Source: an uncultured Eggerthella sp. (GTDB lineage: Bacteria; Actinomycetota; Coriobacteriia; Coriobacteriales; Eggerthellaceae). From it: 64,000 bases of DNA. A program made the position numbers and the translations under genes. This document shows positions 8,534-17,910 of this stretch, one piece after another. Numbering within the stretch: position 1 is the first letter of the stretch; each line of letters opens with the position of its first letter. A model generated the notes under the pieces. The model made no database searches, was not told the origin of the DNA, and saw nothing but the letters and a program-made list of their open reading frames with translations. Location of the stretch: positions 62,001 to 126,000 of the forward strand of contig UQLU01000001.1 in assembly GCA_900542065.1 (NCBI GenBank), given 5' to 3'.

Positions 8534-10462
8534 ATGGACGCTGCTAAACTTCAAGAAATAAAAACGCAGCTGGCAAGCGTACCTACTGAGCCTGGAGTGT
8601 ATTTATGGAAAAACGCTCAAGGTGAGGTAATCTATGTCGGTAAAGCAAAGCAGCTTCGCGCTCGCATGCGCCAGTATGTTAACTTCCAGGATACACGCGA
8701 AAAAATTCCTTTGCTGGTTTCGCAGATAGATTCGTTTGAATATGTGGTAACGGCAAACGAGCATGAAAGTTTAGTGCTCGAGCGCAATCTTATCAGGCAG
8801 TATTCTCCGTATTTCAATGCTGACTTTAAAGACGATAAAAGTTATCCCTTTATTGCACTTACGAAAGGCGATGTTTTTCCTGCAATTAAATACACGCGCG
8901 AGGCTCATAAACCTCAGACGCGTTATTTTGGACCCTATACCGATAGCCGTGCTGCACGTAATTTAGTCGATATTGTGCGTAGGGTAGTGCCCATTTGTGC
9001 ATCGTCTTGTGCAGAGTGGCGTCGTATGGCTCGTCGTCTTGAGCAGACACCTTATGATGAATTAGAACTTTCCCATCGTCCCTGCTTTGATGCACATGTA
9101 GGTCTTGGTCCAGGAATTTGCTGTGGCCAAATGGGGCCCGAAGAATATCAAGAACAAGTGCGTCGCGTTGAGAGATTTTTAGCGGGAGCTCATGATGAAT
9201 TTATCGAAGAGCTTAGCGAAGAAATGCAGGAAGCTGCTGCATCGCTTGATTTTGAACGTGCAGGACGTATTAAGGGTCGTATTGATACCATTAAGTCACT
9301 TTCTGATACGCAGCATGCAGTTTCAGCACATCGTTTGAATGCGGATGTTATTGGCATCTATCGAGAAGAAACGATTGCAGGTATTACGGTTCTTATATTA
9401 CGAGAAGGCCGCATCGTTAATACCAACGAATTTATCTTTAATAAGGGTAAAGACATTCCTGGTGCAGAGCTTTTGCGCATGTTTGTGCTGCGCTATTACG
9501 ACTCTACTGAATCTATTCCCCATGAGCTTATTGTGGAAGAAGTTCCTGAAGATGCGGATGTTATCGAAGCGTGGCTAACCGAAAAACTGGCAAGTGTTCA
9601 TGGAGCTAAGGTCCATTTCACTATTCCGCAGCGTGGCGAAAAAAATGCGCTTATGGCAATGGCTAATAAAAATGCTCGTCACGTACTTATGCGCTATAAA
9701 GCACGAAGCAGCTATGACGACGATCGCATCAATGATGCGCTTTTGCAGCTTGAAAGCGCCTTAGCGCTCGATGCACCACCCATGCGAATTGAATGCTTTG
9801 ATATTTCTACAATTCATGGACGACATTCGGTGGCTTCTATGGTGGTGTTTACTAATGGCAGACCTGATAAAAGCCAATATCGTCGTTTTAAAATTCGTAT
9901 GGAAACCGAAGAGGCAAACGACTTTGCCATGATGAGTGAAGTATTTGCTCGAAGGTACTGTAAAGAACGTCTTGAGGATCAGCGGTTTGGTAAGCGACCC
10001 GATCTGATTATTGTTGATGGTGGTAAGCCGCAGCTTACTGCAGCAATTAAGCAGCTTGAGGAATTGGGCGCAGGCGATATTCCCGTTTGTGGTCTTGCAA
10101 AACGTGATGAAGAATTATTTGTTCCTTGGCAAGAAAGCGGTCCTGTGGTTTTGCCAGGTGGTAGTCCGAGCTTATATTTGGTCAAGCAGGTTCGTGATGA
10201 AGCACATCGTTTTGCAATTACCTTCCATCGAGAATTGCGTGGTAAAGCGATGACTACAAGCATTCTTGATGAAGTGGTAGGAATGGGGCCTAAACGTAAG
10301 AAAGCTTTACTAAAAGCATTTGGTTCCTTTACTGCTTTGCGTAATGCTTCTTTAGAAGAAATAAAACAATCTGGTGTTGTGCCTAATCAAGTTGCCGAAG
10401 ATGTGTATGCTGTCCTTAAGCAATATAATGGTAAAAAGGATGCTAAAACTGGTGAAAACTAG
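8534..10462 (+). CDS. uvrC: Excinuclease ABC subunit C
   Basis: The nuclease subunit that makes both incisions in nucleotide excision repair together with UvrAB. Normal length, 642 residues. The GIY-YIG domain is at residues 15-95 (PGVYLWKNAQGEVIYVGKAK). The UVR helix pair that contacts UvrB is near 205-240 (ASLDFERAGRIKGRID). An RNase H-like domain (CFDISTIHGRHSVASMVVF) and C-terminal helix-hairpin-helix (VVGMGPKRKKALLKAFGS) follow. ATG start with a weak AGGTAG site. It sits between the antiporter and rapZ. Confidence 0.97.
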   Translation: MDAAKLQEIKTQLASVPTEPGVYLWKNAQGEVIYVGKAKQLRARMRQYVNFQDTREKIPLLVSQIDSFEYVVTANEHESLVLERNLIRQYSPYFNADFKDDKSYPFIALTKGDVFPAIKYTREAHKPQTRYFGPYTDSRAARNLVDIVRRVVPICASSCAEWRRMARRLEQTPYDELELSHRPCFDAHVGLGPGICCGQMGPEEYQEQVRRVERFLAGAHDEFIEELSEEMQEAAASLDFERAGRIKGRIDTIKSLSDTQHAVSAHRLNADVIGIYREETIAGITVLILREGRIVNTNEFIFNKGKDIPGAELLRMFVLRYYDSTESIPHELIVEEVPEDADVIEAWLTEKLASVHGAKVHFTIPQRGEKNALMAMANKNARHVLMRYKARSSYDDDRINDALLQLESALALDAPPMRIECFDISTIHGRHSVASMVVFTNGRPDKSQYRRFKIRMETEEANDFAMMSEVFARRYCKERLEDQRFGKRPDLIIVDGGKPQLTAAIKQLEELGAGDIPVCGLAKRDEELFVPWQESGPVVLPGGSPSLYLVKQVRDEAHRFAITFHRELRGKAMTTSILDEVVGMGPKRKKALLKAFGSFTALRNASLEEIKQSGVVPNQVAEDVYAVLKQYNGKKDAKTGEN

Positions 10463-10561
10463 TTAAGTAAGCTTCGAGCTACTGGATAATTGCACTATGA
10501 TATAACGCTTTTGTAGTAAGCGAAATTAATAGGTTACTTATCGGGATCCCAGGGAGTACTT

Positions 10562-11518
10562 ATGACAGATATTCAGCAGGTTGAAACAATAGATAACAAC
10601 CAAGAAGTACCAACCAATCAAGGACCGGATGTTGTCATTATTACTGGTATGAGCGGTGCTGGTCGCACTGAAGCTATGCATACCTTTGAAGATTTGGGCT
10701 ATTTCTGTATCGATAATCTTCCTCCTTCGCTCATCATGAATATGATTAGTCTTGCAAGTTTGCCAGGACAAAATGAAATTGGCAGAAAACTTGCTATTGT
10801 TTGTGACGCGCGTAATAGGGAATATTTCAAGCAGTTGGTAGGGGAATTGGCTAACGTTAAGGCTGCTGGTATCACATTTAAGATTATCTTTTTGGATGCT
10901 CGTGACGAAGTGCTTATAGCGCGCTACAAGGCATCACGCCGTCGCCATCCCTTATGCGTAAATAATTCTCGTTCGATTGCTCAGGCAATTGCTTATGAGC
11001 GTAAGTTAACGCAAGAATTACGAGAGGTTGCTCATTCGTATATCGACACAAGCGATATGAAACCTCGTCAACTTCGAGAGGTATTGCGTTCAATTTATTC
11101 GGAAGAAACCGATAAAGACGGAATGAATGTTGTGGTATATTCGTTCGGCTTTAAACATGGAGCGCCATCTGATGCAGATATCGTTATCGACGTTCGATTT
11201 TTGCCTAATCCCTTCTACATTCCAGAACTGCGTGGTCTTACTGGCTTAGATAAGCCAGTAAGTGACTATGTTTTGGGTCGTGATGAAACTCATAAGTTTT
11301 TAGATGCATGGGACAACTTGCTTCGTTGTGTAATGCCAGGCTATGTTGCGGAAGGTAAGCAGCATCTTGCTATTGGTGTTGGCTGTACAGGCGGTCAGCA
11401 CAGAAGTGTGGTGCTTGCGGAAAAGACCGCAGCGCTTCTTTGCGATTTAGGGTATAACGTTCGTGTGTATCATCGCGATATTGCTCTTGCTGATACCAGC
11501 AAGGAGGCAACAAAATGA
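10562..11518 (+). CDS. rapZ: RNase adapter / nucleotide-binding protein RapZ (YvcJ)
   Basis: A P-loop protein of 318 residues. The family binds nucleotides, and in enterobacteria it steers RNase E to small RNAs; its role in Gram-positives is less clear. The Walker A motif is ITGMSGAGRTEAM after a 25-residue extension, followed by FEDLGYFCIDNLP, and the C-terminal domain carries GVGCTGGQHRSV. AGGGAG precedes the ATG. Its stop overlaps the next start as ATGA, which shows translational coupling to yvcK. rapZ-yvcK-whiA is a conserved Gram-positive trio. Confidence 0.95.
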   Translation: MTDIQQVETIDNNQEVPTNQGPDVVIITGMSGAGRTEAMHTFEDLGYFCIDNLPPSLIMNMISLASLPGQNEIGRKLAIVCDARNREYFKQLVGELANVKAAGITFKIIFLDARDEVLIARYKASRRRHPLCVNNSRSIAQAIAYERKLTQELREVAHSYIDTSDMKPRQLREVLRSIYSEETDKDGMNVVVYSFGFKHGAPSDADIVIDVRFLPNPFYIPELRGLTGLDKPVSDYVLGRDETHKFLDAWDNLLRCVMPGYVAEGKQHLAIGVGCTGGQHRSVVLAEKTAALLCDLGYNVRVYHRDIALADTSKEATK

Positions 11519-12690
11519 GTGCTTTATCACGTGGTGGCCATTCTGAAAATGGTTTTAGCATCGATCCTTCTTCAACACAGGCTTTTAAAGCGATCGGTTC
11601 TATTAAGGATCATCTAGTTCATCGCAGGGATGCTGTGGATCCTGCAAAATTAAAAGCGGTAGTTATTGGTGGCGGCACGGGCGCGCCGATGTCAATTCGA
11701 ACCTTGCTTGCTCTTGGAGTTCAAACATCTGCTGTTGTAGCGATGGCTGATGATGGTGGCTCTACGGGCATTTTGCGTGAAGAGGCACATGTAACTCCAC
11801 CGGGCGATATTCGAAAGTGTCTGGCAGCATTTGCCGCAAATCCTGATGATCCACTAACAAAAGCATTTAAATATCGCTTTGATTTTGCAAGAAATCACAC
11901 CTTAGGAAATTTGATGCTTTCCGCATTGGAAAATGCAACGGGATCTTTTCCTGAAGCGATTAAGATTTGCGGGCAGCTCCTAGGGGCGCGGGGTCGTGTG
12001 TATCCTTCAACGCTGAACAATGTCACTCTTTGCGCTCGCACGCTTGATGGTCGTGTGTTGCATGGACAGGCACTTGCTTCTCATTCCTCTACAGCGCTTG
12101 AACAGGTCTGGCTGGAATCGCCCGAAGAATGCTTGCCTTATATGGAGGCAATTCGCGCTATCCGTCAGGCTGATATTATTGTTTTGGGTCCTGGCTCTCT
12201 CTTTACTTCCATCATTCCTAACTTGTTAGTGCCGGGGATTGTGGATGCTATCGCGCAATCCAAAGCTCATACCGTATTTGTATGCAGCTTGGCAGATCAG
12301 CAGGGTGAAACCTGGGGATTATCTGCGCGCGAACACGTTGAGGCATTGCTTCGCCATGGAATGCAGGGAAAGCTTGACTATGTATTGATCCACAGTGTAG
12401 GCAAACCTAAAAAATCACGTTTTTCTACAGGGGCATTCGAAGCGGTTGCGGGATCAGCTTCTCAAGAAAAGGCAATGAGCGAAATGCGTGATGGAAAGAG
12501 TTTGCCCTCACGTGCCAAAATTCGCTCAGTCAAAATAACCCAGGAAGATATCGATGCTATTCAGGCGCAAGGACCTGTGGTGTTGTTGCGCGATATGAAA
12601 GATCCTGTTCGTCCGACATGGCATGATCCTAAGGCTCTTGCTGATGCCTTTATGGGGGTGTTTAAGCTTTGTCATTCACAACAGAGGTAA
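11515..12690 (+). CDS. yvcK: Gluconeogenesis factor YvcK (CofD-like)
   Basis: A cytosolic protein of the CofD/YvcK family that binds UDP-sugars and is linked to cell-wall precursor supply and growth on gluconeogenic carbon. It has 391 residues. The N-terminal 45 residues are variable, then comes the nucleotide fold VVIGGGTGAPMSIRTLL, MADDGGSTGILREE, and VLGPGSLFTSIIPNLLV. It overlaps rapZ by 4 nt and whiA by 22 nt, so all three are made from one message. Confidence 0.95.
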   Translation: MSALSRGGHSENGFSIDPSSTQAFKAIGSIKDHLVHRRDAVDPAKLKAVVIGGGTGAPMSIRTLLALGVQTSAVVAMADDGGSTGILREEAHVTPPGDIRKCLAAFAANPDDPLTKAFKYRFDFARNHTLGNLMLSALENATGSFPEAIKICGQLLGARGRVYPSTLNNVTLCARTLDGRVLHGQALASHSSTALEQVWLESPEECLPYMEAIRAIRQADIIVLGPGSLFTSIIPNLLVPGIVDAIAQSKAHTVFVCSLADQQGETWGLSAREHVEALLRHGMQGKLDYVLIHSVGKPKKSRFSTGAFEAVAGSASQEKAMSEMRDGKSLPSRAKIRSVKITQEDIDAIQAQGPVVLLRDMKDPVRPTWHDPKALADAFMGVFKLCHSQQR

Positions 12691-13613
12691 AAGAAGAGTT
12701 ATCTCGCGTAGAGCCTACGTGCTCTCATTGTGATGCTGCAACGCTTGCTGCTCTTATTCGTATCGAAGGATCCATTTTCTTTAATGGTCCTGGTAAATTA
12801 CGCCTAGAAATTTCTACCGACGTACCCCAGGTAGCACGTTTTATTATTCGTGCCCTTCATAGCATGTATGCTCTTAAGACAGATTTAACTATGCGCCGTA
12901 GCGTGCTTCATAAAACGCCAAACTGGTTAATTGAGGTACCAACACAGCCACGGTTAAACGAAGCCCTGCACGATCTGGGCATCATCGGAGAAGAGGGCCT
13001 CGAGCGTGGTATTGACCCTAAGCTTGTACGTAAATCATGCTGTGCTTCTGCTTATCTGCGCGGGGTGTTTTTAGGCAGTGGGTTTATTTCGAATCCACGT
13101 GGGGATTTCCATTTTGAATTGACCGTTGAATCTCAGACGATGGCTAACGATATTGTTGATCTGCTTGCAACAAAAGATATTCACGCCAAGATTGTTGAGA
13201 GGCGTAACTCATTTACCGTGTATCTCAAAAGCGGTGCAGCAATTTCTTCTTTTTTAGCCTTTGTAGGTGCTCATCAAAGCGCGCTCAAGATGGAAAACGA
13301 ACGCGTAATTAAAAGTGTGCGAAACGATGTTAATAGGCGAGTAAATGCAGAAATTGCCAACCAGGCTAAGACAGCAGAAGCCTCGGTTGAACAGGTGCAA
13401 GCAATTCGAACTTTGCTTGATCATCGCGATATAAAATCGCTTCCTCGTGGTTTGCAGGAATATATTCAACTTCGTGTGCGTTATCCCGAAGCAACCCTTA
13501 AAGAACTTGGGGAACGTGCTAATCCGCCTCTTTCTAAATCGGCAATTTATCATCGCGTTCGTCGAATAGAACAAATGGCACGCGAGGTTTCTGGAAAACC
13601 GAAAAAGAAATAA
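12669..13613 (+). CDS. whiA: DNA-binding regulator WhiA
   Basis: A sporulation/cell-division regulator family present in most Gram-positives, including non-sporulating ones. It has 314 residues: an N-terminal LAGLIDADG homing-endonuclease-like fold (from MSFTTEVKEELSRVEP; YLRGVFLGSGFISNPRGDFHFEL) and a C-terminal helix-turn-helix (YPEATLKELGERANPPLSKSAIYHRVRRI). The start is TTG at 12669, inside yvcK, fixed by the conserved MSF-EVK opening. Initiation at a TTG 22 nt before the yvcK stop suggests dependence on upstream translation. Confidence 0.95.
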   Translation: MSFTTEVKEELSRVEPTCSHCDAATLAALIRIEGSIFFNGPGKLRLEISTDVPQVARFIIRALHSMYALKTDLTMRRSVLHKTPNWLIEVPTQPRLNEALHDLGIIGEEGLERGIDPKLVRKSCCASAYLRGVFLGSGFISNPRGDFHFELTVESQTMANDIVDLLATKDIHAKIVERRNSFTVYLKSGAAISSFLAFVGAHQSALKMENERVIKSVRNDVNRRVNAEIANQAKTAEASVEQVQAIRTLLDHRDIKSLPRGLQEYIQLRVRYPEATLKELGERANPPLSKSAIYHRVRRIEQMAREVSGKPKKK

Positions 13614-13736
13614 ACACCCTTCAAGAAGGGGCATAACGCCACGCCTAGAAAGTAAATAATCATAGCGATTATTCACGAAAGTGCATAGTTTGGTGCATTT
13701 AATTTAGCCGATACCTACAAAGTTGCTTGAGAATGC

Positions 13737-13763
13737 TTGCCTTGTTCGTTTGCATGTTAGAAT
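13737..13763 (+). promoter_or_regulatory. Probable gapA promoter
   Basis: Extended -10 TGTTAGAAT (core TAGAAT at 13758-13763), with a weak TTGCCT (13737-13742) at a short 15-bp spacing. The predicted start is near 13770, 66 nt upstream of gapA. Confidence 0.4.
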
Positions 13764-13835
13764 GGCTATGTCATGTTTTCGTTTGTGCGGCTAGCATGAC
13801 GCACTGATATATAACGTTTCTGAAAGGGGAGCCCA

Positions 13836-14837
13836 ATGGCAACCAAGGTTGGTATCAACGGCTTCGGCCGCATTGGCCGACTTGTTTTTCGAGCAATGGA
13901 GAAGGATCCAGCGTTCGACATTGTCGCAATTAACGATCCTGGCAGCATTACTGCTGCAGCTCATCTTCTCAAGTATGATTCTATTCACGGTCGTGCATAT
14001 GATGAAGTTAGAGTAGATGGCGATTCTATTATTGTTGATGGCAGGCGTGTTCGTGTTCTTTCTGATCGTGATCCTCGCAATTTGCCATGGGGTGAACTTG
14101 GTGTAGAGCTTGTTATTGAGTCAACCGGTTTCTTTACAGATGCAAATGCAGCTCATGCTCATATCGATTCAGGTGCAAAGAAAGTTTTGATTACCGCTCC
14201 TGCTAAGAATGAAGACATCACCATTGTTATGGGTGTAAATGACGATCAGTACGATCCAGAGAAGCACCACATTGTTTCTAATGCTTCTTGCACCACTAAC
14301 TGCCTTGCGCCTTTTGCAAAGGTTTTGATGGATAGCTTTGGCATCAAGCGTGGCTTTATGAATACTATTCATTCTTACACGAACGACCAGAAGGTTCTTG
14401 ACCAGTCTCATAAGGATCTTCGCCGTGCTCGTGCTGCAAATCTTTCTATGATTCCAACCACTACGGGTGCTGCTCGTGCTGTTTCTTTGGTTCTTCCTGA
14501 GCTGAAGGGCAAACTTGACGGTTTTGCTACTCGCGTTCCTACTCCTGATGGTTCTATGGTTGATTTGACGGTAGAACTCGAACGTGAAGTAACTGTCGAA
14601 GAAGTAAATGAAGCTATTAAGGCTGCTGCTGAAGGTCCAATGAAGGGCATTTTGGCTTACGTTGAAGATCCAATTGTTTCAATGGATATCGTAGGTGATT
14701 CTCATTCTTCATTGTTTGACAGCAAGCTCACCATGGTTCTTGGTGGAAAGGGTAACTTGGTCAAGTGCGTATCTTGGTACGACAACGAATGGGGTTATTC
14801 TAACCGCGTAAAAGACCTTGCTAAGATTATGCTGTAA
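13836..14837 (+). CDS. gapA: Glyceraldehyde-3-phosphate dehydrogenase, type I
   Basis: The glycolytic enzyme that oxidises glyceraldehyde-3-phosphate with NAD+ and phosphate. 333 residues, standard length. The Rossmann start is KVGINGFGRIGRLVFRA and the active-site SNASCTTNCLAP carries Cys152. The NEWGYSNR motif is near the C-terminus. GAAAGGGGAG precedes the ATG. A terminator stands between it and pgk, so gapA can be expressed separately from the rest of the glycolytic cluster. Confidence 0.97.
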   Translation: MATKVGINGFGRIGRLVFRAMEKDPAFDIVAINDPGSITAAAHLLKYDSIHGRAYDEVRVDGDSIIVDGRRVRVLSDRDPRNLPWGELGVELVIESTGFFTDANAAHAHIDSGAKKVLITAPAKNEDITIVMGVNDDQYDPEKHHIVSNASCTTNCLAPFAKVLMDSFGIKRGFMNTIHSYTNDQKVLDQSHKDLRRARAANLSMIPTTTGAARAVSLVLPELKGKLDGFATRVPTPDGSMVDLTVELEREVTVEEVNEAIKAAAEGPMKGILAYVEDPIVSMDIVGDSHSSLFDSKLTMVLGGKGNLVKCVSWYDNEWGYSNRVKDLAKIML

Positions 14838-14884
14838 TAAGGCATTTGTTATTACAGGGTGTAATTCGAAGTAAACAGATAACA

Positions 14885-14917
14885 AGAGAACCTCTAAAGT
14901 GAGGTTCTCTTTCTGTT
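14885..14917 (+). terminator. gapA terminator
   Basis: AGAGAACCTC (14885-14894) pairs perfectly with GAGGTTCTCT (14901-14910) over a 6-nt loop, followed by a T-rich tract. Confidence 0.85.
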
Positions 14918-14991
14918 TGAAGGCTCGCATGTTTTCGTGTTTAACTTAATTACGAACTACCTTAGAGCTTAAAACAAGAGAAAGGCGCGTT

Positions 14992-16176
14992 ATGAGCAAA
15001 GTAAAAACTCTTGCTGATGCTGAAGTATCGGGAAAACGTGTACTATGTCGCGTTGATTTCAATGTTCCGCTAGCTGATGGTGTTGTAACTGACGACACGC
15101 GTATTCAGGCAGCGCTTCCAACTATTACATATTTAATGGAACATGGCGCAAAAGTAATTTTGTGCAGCCATTTAGGTCGTCCTGAGGGAACGGGTTACCA
15201 GGCAGAATTTTCTTTGGCTCCTGTTGCAGAGCATCTCTCAAAGGTTTTGGGAAAGCCTGTTGCTTTTGCAAAAGACACCATTGGTGAATCTGCTAAAGAA
15301 ACAGTAGCTTCGCTTTCTGATGGTGATGTTGCTCTGCTGGAAAACGTACGCTTTGATAAGCGTGAAAAGAAAAACGATCCAGAGTTCGCTGAAGCACTAG
15401 CATCGTTAGCTGATGTGTATGTCAATGATGCTTTTGGCGCAGCACATCGTGCTCATGCTTCAACCGCTGGTGTTGCAGCGTACTTGCCTGCTTATGCTGG
15501 CATGCTTATGGAAAAAGAAGTAACCACCTTAACTTCTATGTTGGATAACCCAAATCATCCTTTTGTAGCTATTCTTGGTGGCTCAAAGGTTTCCGATAAG
15601 GTTGCGGTTATTGATGCACTCATTGATAAGTGTGACACCCTTATTATTGGTGGTGGCATGTGCTTTACCTTCTTGGTTGCTCAGGGATATAGCGTAGGAA
15701 CTTCTCTGATGGAGCAGGATTGGGTAGAGCGTGCTTCTGCGATGCTTGAAAAAGCAAAGAATAAAGGTGTTTCTATTTTGCTTCCAAGCGATGTTGTTTG
15801 TGCTGATGCTTTTGCAAATGATGCCAATACGGTTACCTGCGGAGTAGATGCTATCCCGCAAAATATGATGGGCTTAGACATTGGTCCTGAAACCACTAAG
15901 GCATATGCTGACGCAATTGCTAGCGCTAAAACGGTATTTTGGAATGGCCCTATGGGTGTATTTGAAATGTCATCGTTTGAAGCAGGTACCAAGGGTGTAG
16001 CTTTGGCAGTTGCTGCAAACAAAGATGCTGATACCATTATTGGTGGCGGCGATAGTGTTGCCGCAGTAAATAAATTTGATTTAGCTGATCAAATGACCTT
16101 TATTTCAACTGGTGGCGGTGCTTCCATGGAATTGGTACAAGGGGAAGCTTTGCCAGGTGTTGAAGCGCTTAAATAA
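14992..16176 (+). CDS. pgk: Phosphoglycerate kinase
   Basis: Transfers phosphate from 1,3-bisphosphoglycerate to ADP. 394 residues, standard monomeric form. RVDFNVPL near the N-terminus and LLENVRF are signature segments, with SHLGRPEG for substrate binding. The C-terminal nucleotide domain contains FVAILGGSKVSDK and ISTGGGASMEL. ATG after AGAAAGG. It is followed 55 nt later by tpiA with no terminator between, which indicates an operon. Confidence 0.97.
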   Translation: MSKVKTLADAEVSGKRVLCRVDFNVPLADGVVTDDTRIQAALPTITYLMEHGAKVILCSHLGRPEGTGYQAEFSLAPVAEHLSKVLGKPVAFAKDTIGESAKETVASLSDGDVALLENVRFDKREKKNDPEFAEALASLADVYVNDAFGAAHRAHASTAGVAAYLPAYAGMLMEKEVTTLTSMLDNPNHPFVAILGGSKVSDKVAVIDALIDKCDTLIIGGGMCFTFLVAQGYSVGTSLMEQDWVERASAMLEKAKNKGVSILLPSDVVCADAFANDANTVTCGVDAIPQNMMGLDIGPETTKAYADAIASAKTVFWNGPMGVFEMSSFEAGTKGVALAVAANKDADTIIGGGDSVAAVNKFDLADQMTFISTGGGASMELVQGEALPGVEALK

Positions 16177-16231
16177 AACGAAGTTTTGCTTTCGTAGCAA
16201 GCAGTACTGTGTGTATTGGTAGGGGGAATGT

Positions 16232-17008
16232 ATGCGCAAGTATTTAATGGCAGGTAATTGGAAAATGAATAAAACGATATCTGAGGCTATCGTTTTAACT
16301 CAGCAACTCTGCAATCAATACAATCGTAAGTGGGATAACGTAGATATTGTAGTCTGTCCTCCTGCGATCGACATTAAGTCGGTGTACACCGTTATCGACT
16401 TTGATAAGACAAATATTGCGATTGGCGCTCAAAATGTTCATTGGGAAGAATCTGGTGCTTTTACGGGCGAAATTTCTATCCCCATGATTAAAGAAGCTGG
16501 TTGTGAATATTGCATCGTTGGTCATTCTGAGCGTCGTGAAATGTTCAATGAAACTGACACGACGGTTAACCAGAAAGTTAAGGCTTTAATTGAAGCAGGA
16601 ATTGCACCCATTGTGTGTGTTGGCGAATCTCTTTCGATGCGTGATTCGGGCGACTATAGTGCCTTTATTGTTGCGCAGGTTCGCGCAGCTCTCGCGGGTC
16701 TTGATGAATCTGATATGAAGAATGTGGTTGTTGCATATGAGCCAATTTGGGCTATTGGCACGGGACGTACGGCAACGCCAGAACAGGCAGAAGAAGTTTG
16801 TGGTGCTATTCGCGCTACGATTAAGGACATGTTTGGCGAAGGTGTAGCAGAGTCTTGTCGCGTACTTTATGGTGGCTCTATGAATGTAGGCAATGTTGAA
16901 TCATTGCTCGCACAGCCTGACATTGATGGCGGTCTTATTGGTGGAGCGTCCTTGCAGGCAGACTCATTCCGTCAGCTTATTGAGAGTGCACACGAGGCGA
17001 GCAATTAG
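16232..17008 (+). CDS. tpiA: Triose-phosphate isomerase
   Basis: Interconverts dihydroxyacetone phosphate and glyceraldehyde-3-phosphate. 258-residue TIM barrel. The opening MAGNWKMNK carries the active-site Asn and Lys, the catalytic His is in VGHSERREM, and the catalytic Glu is in YEPIWAIGTG. The phosphate loop GLIGGASL is near the end. The ATG at 16232 follows AGGGGG. Last gene of the pgk-tpiA unit; a strong terminator follows. Confidence 0.97.
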   Translation: MRKYLMAGNWKMNKTISEAIVLTQQLCNQYNRKWDNVDIVVCPPAIDIKSVYTVIDFDKTNIAIGAQNVHWEESGAFTGEISIPMIKEAGCEYCIVGHSERREMFNETDTTVNQKVKALIEAGIAPIVCVGESLSMRDSGDYSAFIVAQVRAALAGLDESDMKNVVVAYEPIWAIGTGRTATPEQAEEVCGAIRATIKDMFGEGVAESCRVLYGGSMNVGNVESLLAQPDIDGGLIGGASLQADSFRQLIESAHEASN

Positions 17009-17053
17009 TAGCGTTCAAGTTTGTTAGATGTTTTATGTCTAGCTATGCATTTG

Positions 17054-17080
17054 AGCCCCGCTTTATGCGGGGCTTATTTA
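17054..17080 (+). terminator. tpiA terminator
   Basis: AGCCCCGC (17054-17061), 5-nt loop, GCGGGGCT (17067-17074), then TATTTA. It closes pgk-tpiA ahead of secG. Confidence 0.85.
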
Positions 17081-17190
17081 TGAAGAATGGGTAGGTTGCA
17101 TTAATTTGAAGCCAGAAATACCTTGCGGTATTTTAGGGAAGTTTCTATAATCTATGTTTTGTGTAAGCTTACTAATAAACGTCTATATAG

Positions 17191-17454
17191 ATGGGAATTA
17201 CATTGAGTATTATCGCAATTATATTTACCGTGCTTTTGGTTATTTCTGGCATCGGTCTTGTTATTTTCGTTTTGCTCCATTCCGGTAAGGGTACTGGTTT
17301 GAGTGACATGATTGCTGCCCAGGTTTATAACAATCAGACTGGTTCTGGTACGGTAGAGAAGAATCTTGACCGTATTACCATTATTTTGGCTGCGGTATTT
17401 TTGATTTCTCTCGTTGTATTGATGATTGTTTATCCTCAGGGAACGATTGGATAA
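17191..17454 (+). CDS. secG: Preprotein translocase subunit SecG
   Basis: A small accessory subunit of the SecYEG channel in the cytoplasmic membrane. 87 residues with two hydrophobic segments (about 5-27 and 60-82) joined by the conserved cytosolic loop LLHSGKGTGLSDM. No convincing ribosome site precedes the ATG at 17191; an in-frame TTG at 17203 is an alternative. Its place after tpiA is common in Gram-positives. tRNA-Leu follows. Confidence 0.92.
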   Translation: MGITLSIIAIIFTVLLVISGIGLVIFVLLHSGKGTGLSDMIAAQVYNNQTGSGTVEKNLDRITIILAAVFLISLVVLMIVYPQGTIG

Positions 17455-17472
17455 ATTGCTTAAAAAAAGTTC

Positions 17473-17500
17473 TTGCAACTTTGTTTCGTTCTGGTAATAT
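17473..17500 (+). promoter_or_regulatory. tRNA-Leu promoter
   Basis: TTGCAA (17473-17478), 16-bp spacer, TAATAT (17495-17500). The upstream GTTC gives the same GTTCTTGCAA block as the tRNA-Lys promoter. Confidence 0.65.
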
Positions 17501-17549
17501 ATTCCTCGCTGCAAGTGAGCAGCCCTTAAGCCAATAGCTTAAGTTTTAT

Positions 17550-17639
17550 GTCAGAGTGGTGGAACGGCAGACACGCTAGCTTGAGGTGCTAGTGCCTAAC
17601 TATACGGGCGTGCGGGTTCAAATCCCGCCTCTGACACCA
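17550..17639 (+). tRNA. tRNA-Leu (GAG)
   Basis: A class II tRNA with a long variable arm. Acceptor stem GTCAGAG/CTCTGAC, anticodon stem CTAGC/GCTAG enclosing TTGAGGT, T arm GGTTCAAATCC, discriminator A and encoded CCA. Confidence 0.96.
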
Positions 17640-17650
17640 GTTAAACGTCC

Positions 17651-17681
17651 AGGTAGCTATCGAAAGATGGCTACCTTTTTT
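17651..17681 (+). terminator. tRNA-Leu terminator
   Basis: AGGTAGC (17651-17657) pairs with GCTACCT (17670-17676), followed by a six-T run. Confidence 0.88.
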
Positions 17682-17910
17682 ATTGTCAAGGCAAAGGACT
17701 GCTGTCCTTTCCGATATAGAAAGGAGAAGTACAAAGCCATGGTAAGTGGTGAATGTGTTCTTGTGGGCTAGCCGGGAGGTTGGTCTGCATATTTATTTAT
17801 TCCACCTCCCAAAAGAATGATTGTTTTAATTCAGAGAAATACAGTGCTTTTAAGGATTTCTTGAAAGTCTATTTCGATATTTGGATGTCATTTTTGAGAG
17901 GTAGATTCAG
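17682..17910 (+). other. Leader region with hairpins and a possible tiny ORF
   Basis: A perfect hairpin AAAGGAC-TGCT-GTCCTTT (17693-17710) is followed by a purine-rich GAAAGGAGAAG and a 10-codon reading frame MVSGECVLVG (17739-17771). A second hairpin then pairs GGGAGGT (17774-17780) with ACCTCCC (17804-17810). The layout resembles a leader peptide with an attenuator, but no T-run follows and the ribosome-site spacing is long, so this is weak. Confidence 0.3.

Noticed and set aside
17586..17771. A 61-codon open frame overlapping tRNA-Leu and its terminator.
   Set aside because: It runs through the tRNA and the terminator and has no family resemblance; only its last ten codons have a possible ribosome site.
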